NCBI GenBank assembly: GCA_029251165.1
Contig: JAQXDW010000112.1
Span: 22,641 to 86,640, forward strand
Source of the DNA: Myxococcota bacterium
GTDB lineage: Bacteria; Myxococcota_A; UBA796
DNA: 64,000 bases
Direction of reading: 5' to 3'
Position numbers and translations under genes: made by a program. The first letter of the stretch is position 1, and each line of letters opens with the position of its first letter. Under the pieces are notes generated by a model. The model was not told where the DNA came from. It saw only the letters and a program-made list of their open reading frames with translations, and did not search any database. Shown here piece by piece: positions 46,617 to 54,440 of this stretch.

Positions 46617-47951
46617 TCAGTCAGCCGCTGTCGTCTGGTAGACCCGAACGTAGTCGACGCGGTACTGGGTGGGGAAGGGGAGGCTGTCGACGCTGCCGCC
46701 GTTGCTGCCCAGGGCGAGGTTGAGCAGGAGGTAGTGGGGCTGCTGGAAGGGGTTCTCGCCGGCACAGCTCGCCGCGCCGTTGCTCGTCGACGACAGGCTG
46801 ACGTCGTTGAGCAGCGCTCCGTCGAGGTAGATCTGCATCGCCTCGCTGGTCCAGTGCAGCTCCCAGATGTGGAAGTCGTCGGTCCAGTCCTCTCCGAGGC
46901 TGCTGACCGCAACAGACTGAGTGTCCCAGCTGGCGACCCACGGGGTGTCCGTCCCCCAGGCAAAGTTCGCCAGCAGGCTGCCGCTGTAGTTCTCCATGAT
47001 GTCGACCTCACCGTTGGAGGGCCACTGGCAGTCTGCTCCCAGCGTCCAGATCGCCGGCCAGGTGCCGCCGGCATTGGTGACCTTGGCCCGGACTGCGATG
47101 CGCCCGTATTGCCACTGAGCGCGCCCGCTGGTCGTGATCGAGGACGAGGTGTACTCGATCCACGCGCGCTGAGACTGCCAGCTTGAGTCGGTGGGGTCAT
47201 GGCCAGGGTTCTTGCGCATCTCTTCGCGGCCTTCGATCACCAGGACACCATCCTCCTGGTACGCATTGTCCTCCTGATACCACTGCAGCTCCTCGTTGCG
47301 GACGAAGCCCGACTCGAAGGTCCACCGGCTGTCATCGGGCGCTCCGACGCCGTCGAAGTCGTCAGACCAGACCAGCACGTAGGGTGACGGACCGACCTCA
47401 GACAGGCTGAGGTTGTCGGCGTAGCCCGCTTGAGCTCCGGTGTGCTTGTAGGCGTAGATGGTGGCGCCGGTGCTGCCGAGGCCGGTGGTGAACGTCACGC
47501 TGCCCTGGGTGTACTCGGGGCCCTCAAAGAGCACACCGAGCTCCTCGCCGCCGTAGTCCTTCACGCCGATCTTCAGCGGGTGGTTGCTGTCGGTGGTTCG
47601 TCCCCACCCCGACAGCTGGTAGGTGGTGTTGGGCTTGAGGCCGGTGAGGGATTGCTCGGCGCCGTTGGTTGCTGTCGTTCGGAGGGCCCAGTCGCCTTCC
47701 TGCGCGTCATGCATGACGCGCTCAGCACCGCCCCAGAAGGCCCAGGCAGCGTCGCCGTCCTCAAAGCCCGGATCGACCAGCAGCTCAGCGCCCGGCTCGG
47801 GGGTGCCAGAGTCCGGGGTGGGATCGGCGGTGTCCGTCGGTGGGCCTGTGCCAGGACTCTCGGTGTCGTCGGTGCCTGAGGCCGGGGCCGGTGGCTCCAG
47901 GGAGGGGGGTGTCGAGCAGCCAACGAGGGCGATCCCCAGCCATGACATCAT
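46617..47951 (-). CDS. Glycoside hydrolase family 16 lipoprotein with N-terminal carbohydrate-binding-like domain
   Basis: A protein of 444 residues with a signal ending LVGC, an Asp/Thr/Pro-rich linker (about 20-55), a beta-sandwich like a carbohydrate-binding module (about 58-190), and a GH16 catalytic domain (about 195-440). The GH16 core has WPAIWTLGADCQWPSNG followed by the catalytic E-x-D-x-x-E in GEVDIMENYSG, plus HIWELHWTSEAMQIYLDG and YLLLNLALGSNG. It should cleave beta-1,3/1,4-glucans, galactans or similar polysaccharides as an envelope-anchored endo-enzyme. Confidence 0.9.
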   Translation of the reverse strand: MMSWLGIALVGCSTPPSLEPPAPASGTDDTESPGTGPPTDTADPTPDSGTPEPGAELLVDPGFEDGDAAWAFWGGAERVMHDAQEGDWALRTTATNGAEQSLTGLKPNTTYQLSGWGRTTDSNHPLKIGVKDYGGEELGVLFEGPEYTQGSVTFTTGLGSTGATIYAYKHTGAQAGYADNLSLSEVGPSPYVLVWSDDFDGVGAPDDSRWTFESGFVRNEELQWYQEDNAYQEDGVLVIEGREEMRKNPGHDPTDSSWQSQRAWIEYTSSSITTSGRAQWQYGRIAVRAKVTNAGGTWPAIWTLGADCQWPSNGEVDIMENYSGSLLANFAWGTDTPWVASWDTQSVAVSSLGEDWTDDFHIWELHWTSEAMQIYLDGALLNDVSLSSTSNGAASCAGENPFQQPHYLLLNLALGSNGGSVDSLPFPTQYRVDYVRVYQTTAAD

Positions 47952-48114
47952 CTCAACCTCTCCATGGAGTGGGGCGCAGCGGGCCGGACTTGGTCGTACA
48001 CTAAATTCGCATCGGCAGGAACAGATATCGCTGCGCAGCTGACAGCACGCGCTCTGGGGTATGCGGTGGCTTCTCCCTGCTCGTCAGATGTCTCGGGCCC
48101 GCTCCCCAGCGGAT

Positions 48115-48498
48115 ATGGGGTTCGCTGTGACCGAAGATCCAAACACCCAAGCCCCGCTTGCCGTCAAGCTCATCGTTGAGGTCGTCACCTACGCCATCTA
48201 CTTTGCCTGGCTGTCTGTGATCGCGGCTGGAGCGCTCTACCTGGAGGTGCCCCCGCTGCCGGCCATCGAGGACGCAGTGGCTGGTCCCTGGCAGGGAACC
48301 GCCGCAGCCATCGCCCTTGGGGCGCTGTCGATCGCTGCCCTGCGTCTCCTCTACGAGGCGCTCCGTGCGCGGATGCCCCGGAAGAGCGAGGCGCCACCGC
48401 CGGCACCTGAGCCCCTGCCGGAGGCGACGGTGCCGACCCCGGCAGTGAAGCGTCCCAAGAGCAAGAAGAAGAAGCGTCGCAAGAAGCGAAGGCGCTGA
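48115..48498 (+). CDS. Small membrane protein with Lys/Arg-rich tail
   Basis: About 127 residues from the ATG at 48115; a GTG at 48127 has a better-placed GGGG. Two membrane helices (VVTYAIYFAWLSVIAAGALYL and GTAAAIALGALSIAALRLLY) are followed by a Pro-rich stretch and a C-terminus ending in a long run of Lys and Arg. The tail probably faces the cytoplasm and could bind nucleic acid, ribosomes or acidic lipid. No family is recognised. Confidence 0.62.
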   Translation: MGFAVTEDPNTQAPLAVKLIVEVVTYAIYFAWLSVIAAGALYLEVPPLPAIEDAVAGPWQGTAAAIALGALSIAALRLLYEALRARMPRKSEAPPPAPEPLPEATVPTPAVKRPKSKKKKRRKKRRR

Positions 48499-48740
48499 TG
48501 TGCGGGATCGGTCGCGGGCTGCGAGCACCGTCCTCCGACACGAGCGGTCTGGTGCGGCTCCCCGACAGGCCTGGGCTGTCTCTGATGCGCGCCGGTTCGG
48601 TGTAAGGAGGCGCGAGTTGAGCCCCGCCGAGCGTGGGCGGAGACCTGCGGCAGGCGTGTGATAGAATTTTGAGCATCGGGAGGCGGCGCCGAGCGTCCGT
48701 GCGGACAGGCGGTACCGACTTCCAGAGAAGGGTTCTTCCA

Positions 48741-50606
48741 ATGTTTCTTTCGATGCTGCTGCTCTCTTCGTCTCCTGCAGAGGCCACGACGTCGAGATGG
48801 GACTTCGAGCAGGCCTACAGCAACAACATCCCCTGGTACAAGGGCTACAACAACGAGTCGGCGGGCCTTGCCTGGGGCGAGTCCTATGTCCTCATGGCGC
48901 TCGTGACCATGTTCGAGTCGACGGACGATCCGATCTACCTTGACCGACTCGATGCCCACCTCGAAGAGGCCCATGCTGCGCGGGACGATCAGCGCGGCGT
49001 GGACGACTATCGGGGGGTCTCTGGGGCGTGCTGGAGAGACCAGTACTATCAGGAGGAGTCTTACTGCTATGTCGTCCACAGCGGGATGATTGCCTACGGC
49101 TTCGCGGCATACGGGGCCGCTGTGCGGGAGAGCCGACTGGCGGATCACCACGCGCCCGACGGTGAGACCTATGGCGAGAAGGCGGACCGCTACATCGGCT
49201 ACGCCGAAGAGGTCGTCGCTGCCCACGACGATCAGTGGCGTGAGGCGGGCTACTATGTCTTCCGCCCCGACGCCGACTTCCTCACGTATGCCGGCGACGA
49301 TGTGCCCTACAACCAGTCCAACGCAATGGGCCGTGTGCTCGTTGCGCTCTGGCGGGCAACAGGAGACACAGCCTACCTGGACAAGGTCGAGAAGCTGGCC
49401 GCAGCCTTCCGAGCGGGCATCACAACAGACCCCAGCGGGGCCTACCTCTGGAACTACTGGGGCGGTGCCTTTGATGGTCTGGGGGAGGACATCTCTCACG
49501 CCGCGATCAACGTGTCGTTTGCCGCAGACTGTGCGCGCGTCGGTGTCGAGTTCGATGGTGACGACATGTTCGCCTTCGGGGAGACGTTCGTCTCCAACCT
49601 CTACCGAGGCGACACCGACATCGCGGAATACCTGAGCGGTGACGGGACCACCGCGCACCCGGAGTTCGCTGGACTCTGGGTCGAGGTCGCGCCATGGCGA
49701 CCGACGGTCTGGACTGCCACTGCCGATCTCTACCGCCAGCGTGCGCCGGCCGAGACCATCACGTCTGCCTGGATGCTCTACGCCCAGGCGATGCTCGCGA
49801 AGCACGCCCCACCGCACTGTGCGCACTTCTTCAGCGACTGGAGCTGGGTGGATCAGGGAACCTGGCGGAGTGCTACAGCGTATGGCGCGAACATCCTGAC
49901 GATTCCACCAGATTGGTCTGCGGGATGTGTCATCCCGGTCGAGGTTGACCTTGAGCAATACGTCGAGGTCGCCCAGTGGGATGGCGCGGTCATGCACGAT
50001 GTCGCACGCTGGAGCGCCACCGATGCGCCGAGCACCCGCTTCGTGGCCTATGAGCCGTCCTGGCCGCTTGAGTACTGGAAGGGTGGGGTCCTCTTTGAAT
50101 TTCAAGACGCCCGCTACACTGGCGAGGGAGTATACGTCCGGGAGCCCACGCCGCTCACTGCACCGGTGATCACCTCGGTGCCTGTGGCGGACTGTGTTCC
50201 CGGTGAGCCATGGAGCTACACGCCTGAAGCGACGGGAGACGAGCCGCTCTGGTGGTCGCTCATCGAGGGGCCGCTTGACGTGCGCGTAGAGGCCGCGACG
50301 GGTGCCATTTCATGGACGCCGAGCGACTGCACGGCGTCCTTCACCCTTCAGGTCGAGAACAATGTCGATGCCGATGTGCAGGCATGGTCGCTCACGCGTA
50401 CGGAGACCAGGGATACCGGTGGCGAAGAAGACACGGGCCGCGACGGAGAGGCCGCGCCGATGGACACCGACGACGGCGGCGGGCGCGATGTCGAAGGGGG
50501 AGCGGTCCAGGAAGGCTGTGGCTGTGCTGCGCCCGTTCCGTTCTCCAGTGTTCTCTACATCCTCCCGCTGATTGTGCTGCGGCGGCGCTCTTCGTCAGTC
50601 TGCTGA
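48741..50606 (+). CDS. Secreted six-hairpin-like protein with Ig-like domain and MYXO-CTERM-type anchor
   Basis: A protein of 621 residues from the ATG at 48741 (AAGGG nine nt upstream) with a short secretion signal ending AEATT. Residues about 20-380 are rich in paired helices and aromatic motifs (AAYGAAVRESRLADHH, GEDISHAAINVSFAADC, HPEFAGLWVEVAPWRP) that resemble alpha/alpha-barrel glycan-active proteins. Residues about 470-545 form a putative Ig domain (APVITSVPVADCVPGEPWSY). An acidic linker leads to GCGCAAPVPFSSVLYILPL and then RRRSS, the pattern of MYXO-CTERM sorting signals (invariant Cys, hydrophobic helix, Arg cluster). It is thus likely processed by a myxosortase and surface-exposed. 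The activity is not assigned. Confidence 0.75.
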   Translation: MFLSMLLLSSSPAEATTSRWDFEQAYSNNIPWYKGYNNESAGLAWGESYVLMALVTMFESTDDPIYLDRLDAHLEEAHAARDDQRGVDDYRGVSGACWRDQYYQEESYCYVVHSGMIAYGFAAYGAAVRESRLADHHAPDGETYGEKADRYIGYAEEVVAAHDDQWREAGYYVFRPDADFLTYAGDDVPYNQSNAMGRVLVALWRATGDTAYLDKVEKLAAAFRAGITTDPSGAYLWNYWGGAFDGLGEDISHAAINVSFAADCARVGVEFDGDDMFAFGETFVSNLYRGDTDIAEYLSGDGTTAHPEFAGLWVEVAPWRPTVWTATADLYRQRAPAETITSAWMLYAQAMLAKHAPPHCAHFFSDWSWVDQGTWRSATAYGANILTIPPDWSAGCVIPVEVDLEQYVEVAQWDGAVMHDVARWSATDAPSTRFVAYEPSWPLEYWKGGVLFEFQDARYTGEGVYVREPTPLTAPVITSVPVADCVPGEPWSYTPEATGDEPLWWSLIEGPLDVRVEAATGAISWTPSDCTASFTLQVENNVDADVQAWSLTRTETRDTGGEEDTGRDGEAAPMDTDDGGGRDVEGGAVQEGCGCAAPVPFSSVLYILPLIVLRRRSSSVC

Positions 50607-51022
50607 GCGCTGTCGGTCAATGCTCAGTGACGTCCGACCGCCACCACAGGCTGCACGCCCGCGGGCGGTCTCCCGACTCCAGGCAGGCGATCCCGTTGGC
50701 TGACCGAGGCGGATCGCAAGACCACTCAGGGAGTCCCCGCGAGGGTGTCGGGCGAGCGCTACACCGAGTGTCGATTGTCCCCGGCATGCCGCACAGAACA
50801 GCCCTGCATTGGCATGCGTGAGACCGCGACAACGTGAATTTTTTCATGAAGCGCCTGCCAGGAGTGTGATGGCACAGAGGGGGCGCGTAAGCCTGGGCCA
50901 CGGTCTGGCTGGCCCACGGTCAATGCTTCATAGCCATGGGTAAAAGCGCTGGAATGTTGCTGAGCACGCCCGGCTGCTACTCCAGCAGGAGAGGACCCCT
51001 CACCACCACGGCGGCGCAGTCT
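50607..51022. other. Convergent intergenic stretch
   Basis: Between convergent genes. A possible 76-residue frame on the minus strand (50617-50847, starting MKKFTLSRSHAC) was seen, but its ribosome binding site and composition are poor. No terminator with T-run was identified. Confidence 0.4.
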
Positions 51023-52132
51023 CTACGAGGCAGGCTTGCTGCGCGGTGGTGCCTGTACGAGTCGGTTTCGACCATCCTTCTTGGCTTTGTACAGCGCATT
51101 GTCAGCATGGCGGAGCATGTCGTCGACGGTCTCTCCCGGCTCTCGACAGGCCATTCCGATGCTGATGGTCAGCGGCAGCACGATTCGCGGCGTCTCTGTC
51201 GCGACGGCCTTGCGAATCTTCTCGCCGATCTTGGCGGCTTGGTGCGGCGGCACGTCGAGGAGGATGGCCACGAATTCTTCGCCTCCCCAGCGCACGATGG
51301 CATCCGAGCGTCGCAGCGATCGCCGAAGGATGCCCGCGAGGCTGGTGAGGGCCTGATCGCCGATGTGGTGGCCATGGGTGTCGTTGATGGACTTGAAGTG
51401 ATCGACATCCATCAGCAGCACGGTCATGGTCCGCTGCTTGATCACCGCCCGGTCGAGCCGCTTGCGGCCCGCGCGACGGTTGAGCAGTCCGGTCAATTCG
51501 TCCGTCTGCGCGGCCTGCTTGAGCTGCTTTGCGCGGGCAAAGGACTCCACGAGTCGGCTGTGGTGGTCCGACCACTTTCGGAGGTAGAAGCTCAGTAAAG
51601 AGAAGCTTCCGACAAATATGAATCCAATTCGCCAGTCCGTCAGGACGCTCTCCGCCAGCGTCCCGCGAAAGCTCCCGCCGATCGCCAGCATCCCCATCAG
51701 GCTCACCATGGCGAGCCAGGCACGGTGTGAGATGGGCCCCACCATCACGCTGACGGCCATCAAGGGGGGAAGGTAGAGCAGCCCTGCAAGTGCCCCGGCA
51801 TAGGCTGCAGCCGGAGCGCCCAGCGTCCAGCTGAGCCCCCACCGCAGGAGCATGAGGACCACCAAGACCGTCACGATGCGGCGGTGGTGCCGACTCACAA
51901 ACCGACGCCACAGGATCAGGCAGAGCGCACAGAACATGGCGCTGAGGAGATCCCAGAGCAGAGAGAGTCCACCGATGCCCATGAGTGCACCGCTCAAGAC
52001 CACTCCACAGTGAAGCCCAAGGGCAACCTTTAGGAGGATGTGAAGCATCTCCGGGCCTGGGGAGCTGAGCGTCACAAAAAATTGCGTGTGGTCATCTGTG
52101 TCGATGACCTTTTTCTCTTTTCGTCTCTTCAC
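51023..52132 (-). CDS. Membrane-bound diguanylate cyclase (GGDEF domain)
   Basis: A protein of 369 residues. The N-terminal 190 residues contain about six membrane helices of the MASE type; a short linker precedes the GGDEF domain. The active-site motif is RWGGEEFVAILLD, and the inhibitory I-site RRSD lies five residues upstream, so product inhibition by cyclic di-GMP is expected. DVDHFKSINDTHGHHIGD carries the substrate-binding residues. It should make cyclic di-GMP at the inner membrane in response to an unknown membrane signal. The start is a GTG at 52132 with GGAG upstream; the ATG 28 codons later is an alternative. Confidence 0.9.
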   Translation of the reverse strand: MKRRKEKKVIDTDDHTQFFVTLSSPGPEMLHILLKVALGLHCGVVLSGALMGIGGLSLLWDLLSAMFCALCLILWRRFVSRHHRRIVTVLVVLMLLRWGLSWTLGAPAAAYAGALAGLLYLPPLMAVSVMVGPISHRAWLAMVSLMGMLAIGGSFRGTLAESVLTDWRIGFIFVGSFSLLSFYLRKWSDHHSRLVESFARAKQLKQAAQTDELTGLLNRRAGRKRLDRAVIKQRTMTVLLMDVDHFKSINDTHGHHIGDQALTSLAGILRRSLRRSDAIVRWGGEEFVAILLDVPPHQAAKIGEKIRKAVATETPRIVLPLTISIGMACREPGETVDDMLRHADNALYKAKKDGRNRLVQAPPRSKPAS

Positions 52133-52813
52133 ACTGTCGTGCTCCTCCCTGACATTCTACAGCGGATGCGGTGTCTCCAGAATGCTCTGTTCAGAGATTG
52201 TCATCTGTGTCGTGAGCTGCTGGGGTGCGCTCATGCGCTGCCGTTCCGCTGCCTGCGTGTGTGCTTCTTGCGGACGTCGAGACTCGATAAGTGTTTCCGT
52301 GCTCAAAATATCGCTGTCGCACCCCATCGCATCTCCACGCCCGAGCGCGCACAGGTCGTCTCGTCAGTCTCCGACCCGTTCTGCTGAGCTGCCGTCCACC
52401 GGCAGCAGCGGTGATCAAGAAACACCAGCGCTAACGTGGTGCTGGCATGTCGGGCCGACACACCGCATCCGGTTCTACCGCGCAGTCCGCTGCGCGCCTG
52501 TATGCCTCAGCGAACCTCTCACCACCTCATCGCCCAGAGCCTCCGCGAGTCCAATGAGGTGGTGCGGGTTCGCTTCAAGCCACCAGCCTGGGGAAGCCTG
52601 GCCAGGCTCTACCCTGCGACTCCGCTCTGTCTTCAAGAGGGACAGGAGGCCGCGTGCGTTACCTTGCTGTGCATGCGCCTCAGGGCATTCGCGATGCCGC
52701 AGCCTTCAAGACTGATGGGTGTGGTGAATGGTTGGAGGAGCGCAGCGCTGAAATCCCCGGTCTGTTGCCATCTCGATGGGAGGCGCTGCCTGCTGTGGTG
52801 AGGTCTTGAAGAG
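52133..52813. other. Divergent intergenic region
   Basis: This lies between the cyclase and the DOT1-like methyltransferase genes. Its cyclase side is AT-rich. Plus-strand frames (for example 52436-52801) run up to the methyltransferase start, but they are Cys/Arg/Ser-rich and lack a good ribosome binding site. I see no reliable gene and no clear promoter. Confidence 0.4.
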
Positions 52814-54124
52814 ATGAGTGGCCAGATCCTGACGGTGCTTCAGTCCGTGGGTCACCTGACCCGCACCATGGACACACTGCGCCGACTTCGGCGACCCGTA
52901 CCGTTCGCCTTTCAAGGCCACAACGCCATCATCTCCTATGCCGGTGTTGATGCTGTCGCGCCCCCGGTCCTCTTGCTGGGCAGCCCCGGACGTGCGCTCC
53001 ATGCTGGCATGCTCCGACCGCTGCGGATCCCGGCCCCCGAGGATGCCCCGTTTCGCTCGGGGTGCCTCATTCGAGGCTGGGTGTTTGCCGATGGTCGCTC
53101 CCGCACCTTTGTCACCGCGCAGTCCGTCGCCCCGCGCGTGGTGCGCCGTGGGCTGATGCGCCTGGTGCAGCTTGCCGGGACACCGTCCATCGCCCGCCAG
53201 CTCAGGGTGCGCACGGGCAGAGACGGCGCAGCCGTGATCCGCTCCCTCCAGGCTCTTCGCACCCTCCAGCGGCTCAAGCCATCGACCCGCTTTGCCCTCC
53301 AGGGTGGCGCATGGCCCACCCTGTCCCTGTCTCACACCGCGCGTGGTGACGTCATCGGCGAGGCGGCTTGTCGGGAGGGGCGCCTGTGCATGACCCTCAC
53401 CGGCGAGGTCGATCAACGCGATGCATTCCGGACCGCGCTGGGTCGGCTCAACCGCTTGTGTGGCCGGCCCCTCAGGCGCCGAGCACGGATTCAGTGGAGG
53501 CCCACAGCTGCTGGCCTCCTCCAGCCGGCACCGGGGACTGAGCTTCGGCTCGGGCAGCTCTATGCCGCACAGAACAGCGGCTTCACGCTGCCGATTCAGG
53601 AGAACCAGATGATTCGGCAGCACGGCGCTGGCTCGACCTACGGAGAGCTCAAGCTCAGCGGGCTTGGCCGTGTCTTTGCGCGGGTCGCATCGCGGGACAT
53701 GGCCTTCCTCGACATGGGCTCGGGGAGGGGGGCTGTTGTCTTGGCGGCCGCGCTGGGCTTCCCCATCCGCCGCTGCGATGGCGTCGAGCTCTCTCCGACC
53801 CGGATGGCCATCGCTCACCGCGCGCTGACCATCCTGCGCCAGCGAACCGGCCGCCGCTGGCCGCACATCCACTTCTACGAAGCGGACATGCTCACCCTTG
53901 ATATCCGCCACTACGACATCATCTTTCTCTCCAATCTCTGCTTTGGGATTCTCTTCAATCAGAAGCTGGGAGAGAAATTCGACCGCGAGCTGCGCACGCG
54001 GACCCACGTCTTCAGCTCCAGCGTCATTCCCAGCCAGCGCAGCACACAGATGCCGATGGTGACCAAGATCGAGATGAGCTGGAACAAGTCCGCGCAGCTG
54101 CACCATGCCATCTGGGGCGACTGA
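52814..54124 (+). CDS. DOT1-like SAM-dependent methyltransferase
   Basis: A protein of 436 residues. The last 165 residues match the DOT1 methyltransferase fold: the D1-loop-like STYGELKLSGLGRVF (about 275-288), motif I AFLDMGSGRGAVVLAAAL (about 297-313), the acidic SAM contact DGVELSPTRM, a YEADMLTLD segment, and the catalytic-region IIFLSNLCFG (about 370), which aligns with the NNFAF motif of DOT1. A VFSSSVIP strand then corresponds to the IVSSK step. The first 260 residues are an Arg-rich, mainly beta region I do not recognise. By family it would methylate lysine in a protein; histones are not expected, so the target is unknown. Confidence 0.75.
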   Translation: MSGQILTVLQSVGHLTRTMDTLRRLRRPVPFAFQGHNAIISYAGVDAVAPPVLLLGSPGRALHAGMLRPLRIPAPEDAPFRSGCLIRGWVFADGRSRTFVTAQSVAPRVVRRGLMRLVQLAGTPSIARQLRVRTGRDGAAVIRSLQALRTLQRLKPSTRFALQGGAWPTLSLSHTARGDVIGEAACREGRLCMTLTGEVDQRDAFRTALGRLNRLCGRPLRRRARIQWRPTAAGLLQPAPGTELRLGQLYAAQNSGFTLPIQENQMIRQHGAGSTYGELKLSGLGRVFARVASRDMAFLDMGSGRGAVVLAAALGFPIRRCDGVELSPTRMAIAHRALTILRQRTGRRWPHIHFYEADMLTLDIRHYDIIFLSNLCFGILFNQKLGEKFDRELRTRTHVFSSSVIPSQRSTQMPMVTKIEMSWNKSAQLHHAIWGD

Positions 54125-54440
54125 GAGCCGATCGGTGAGGCCCGATGCGTGATCCCGGTGCCTGGAGCCCCTGAGGCTCTTTCTGGCTGGGCACCAGGCC
54201 GCTGCACCAGCGCCCACCTCTCAGGTTGCTCAGTCCTCATGGACGCTGCGCTCATCAATGAGATCAGCCCTCAGCCGGCTGAGAAAGCCTCCAGCAGACG
54301 GCATCAGAGCCCCCTGAGCGACGGCAGATCTCTGCCCGGACAATATTAATTGTCGGCTGATACGATGCTTTTTAAGATTATTTATCCTATGGTGTCGGTA
54401 AGCAGTGCTGCACTGCAACCAGGATGGCAGCGGAAGCACA
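54125..54440. other. Intergenic stretch with AT-rich promoter region
   Basis: Between the methyltransferase and the second histidine kinase. The last 100 nt are AT-rich and contain the inverted repeat and promoter-like boxes listed separately. Confidence 0.45.
54339..54378 (+). promoter_or_regulatory. Possible operator palindrome overlapping a promoter
   Basis: The inverted repeat GACAAT-ATTA-ATTGTC is at 54339-54354. A weak -35 (TTGTCG, 54350-54355) overlaps its right arm, and TAAGAT at 54373-54378 fits a -10 (4 of 6) at 17-nt spacing. The histidine kinase ATG is 63 nt downstream. The layout suggests a repressor or autoregulatory site. Confidence 0.4.

Noticed and set aside
50617..50847. 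Possible Cys-rich small protein (starting MKKFTLSRSHAC)
   Set aside because: Poor ribosome binding site, and the sequence looks like chance coding in a GC-rich convergent gap.
52436..52801. Plus-strand frame just before the DOT1-like gene
   Set aside because: Weak start, Cys/Arg/Ser-rich composition and no domain; more likely non-coding.
52706..54217. Long minus-strand open frame opposite the DOT1-like gene
   Set aside because: The plus-strand frame has a methyltransferase fold; the minus frame is Gly/Arg/Pro-rich with no domain.
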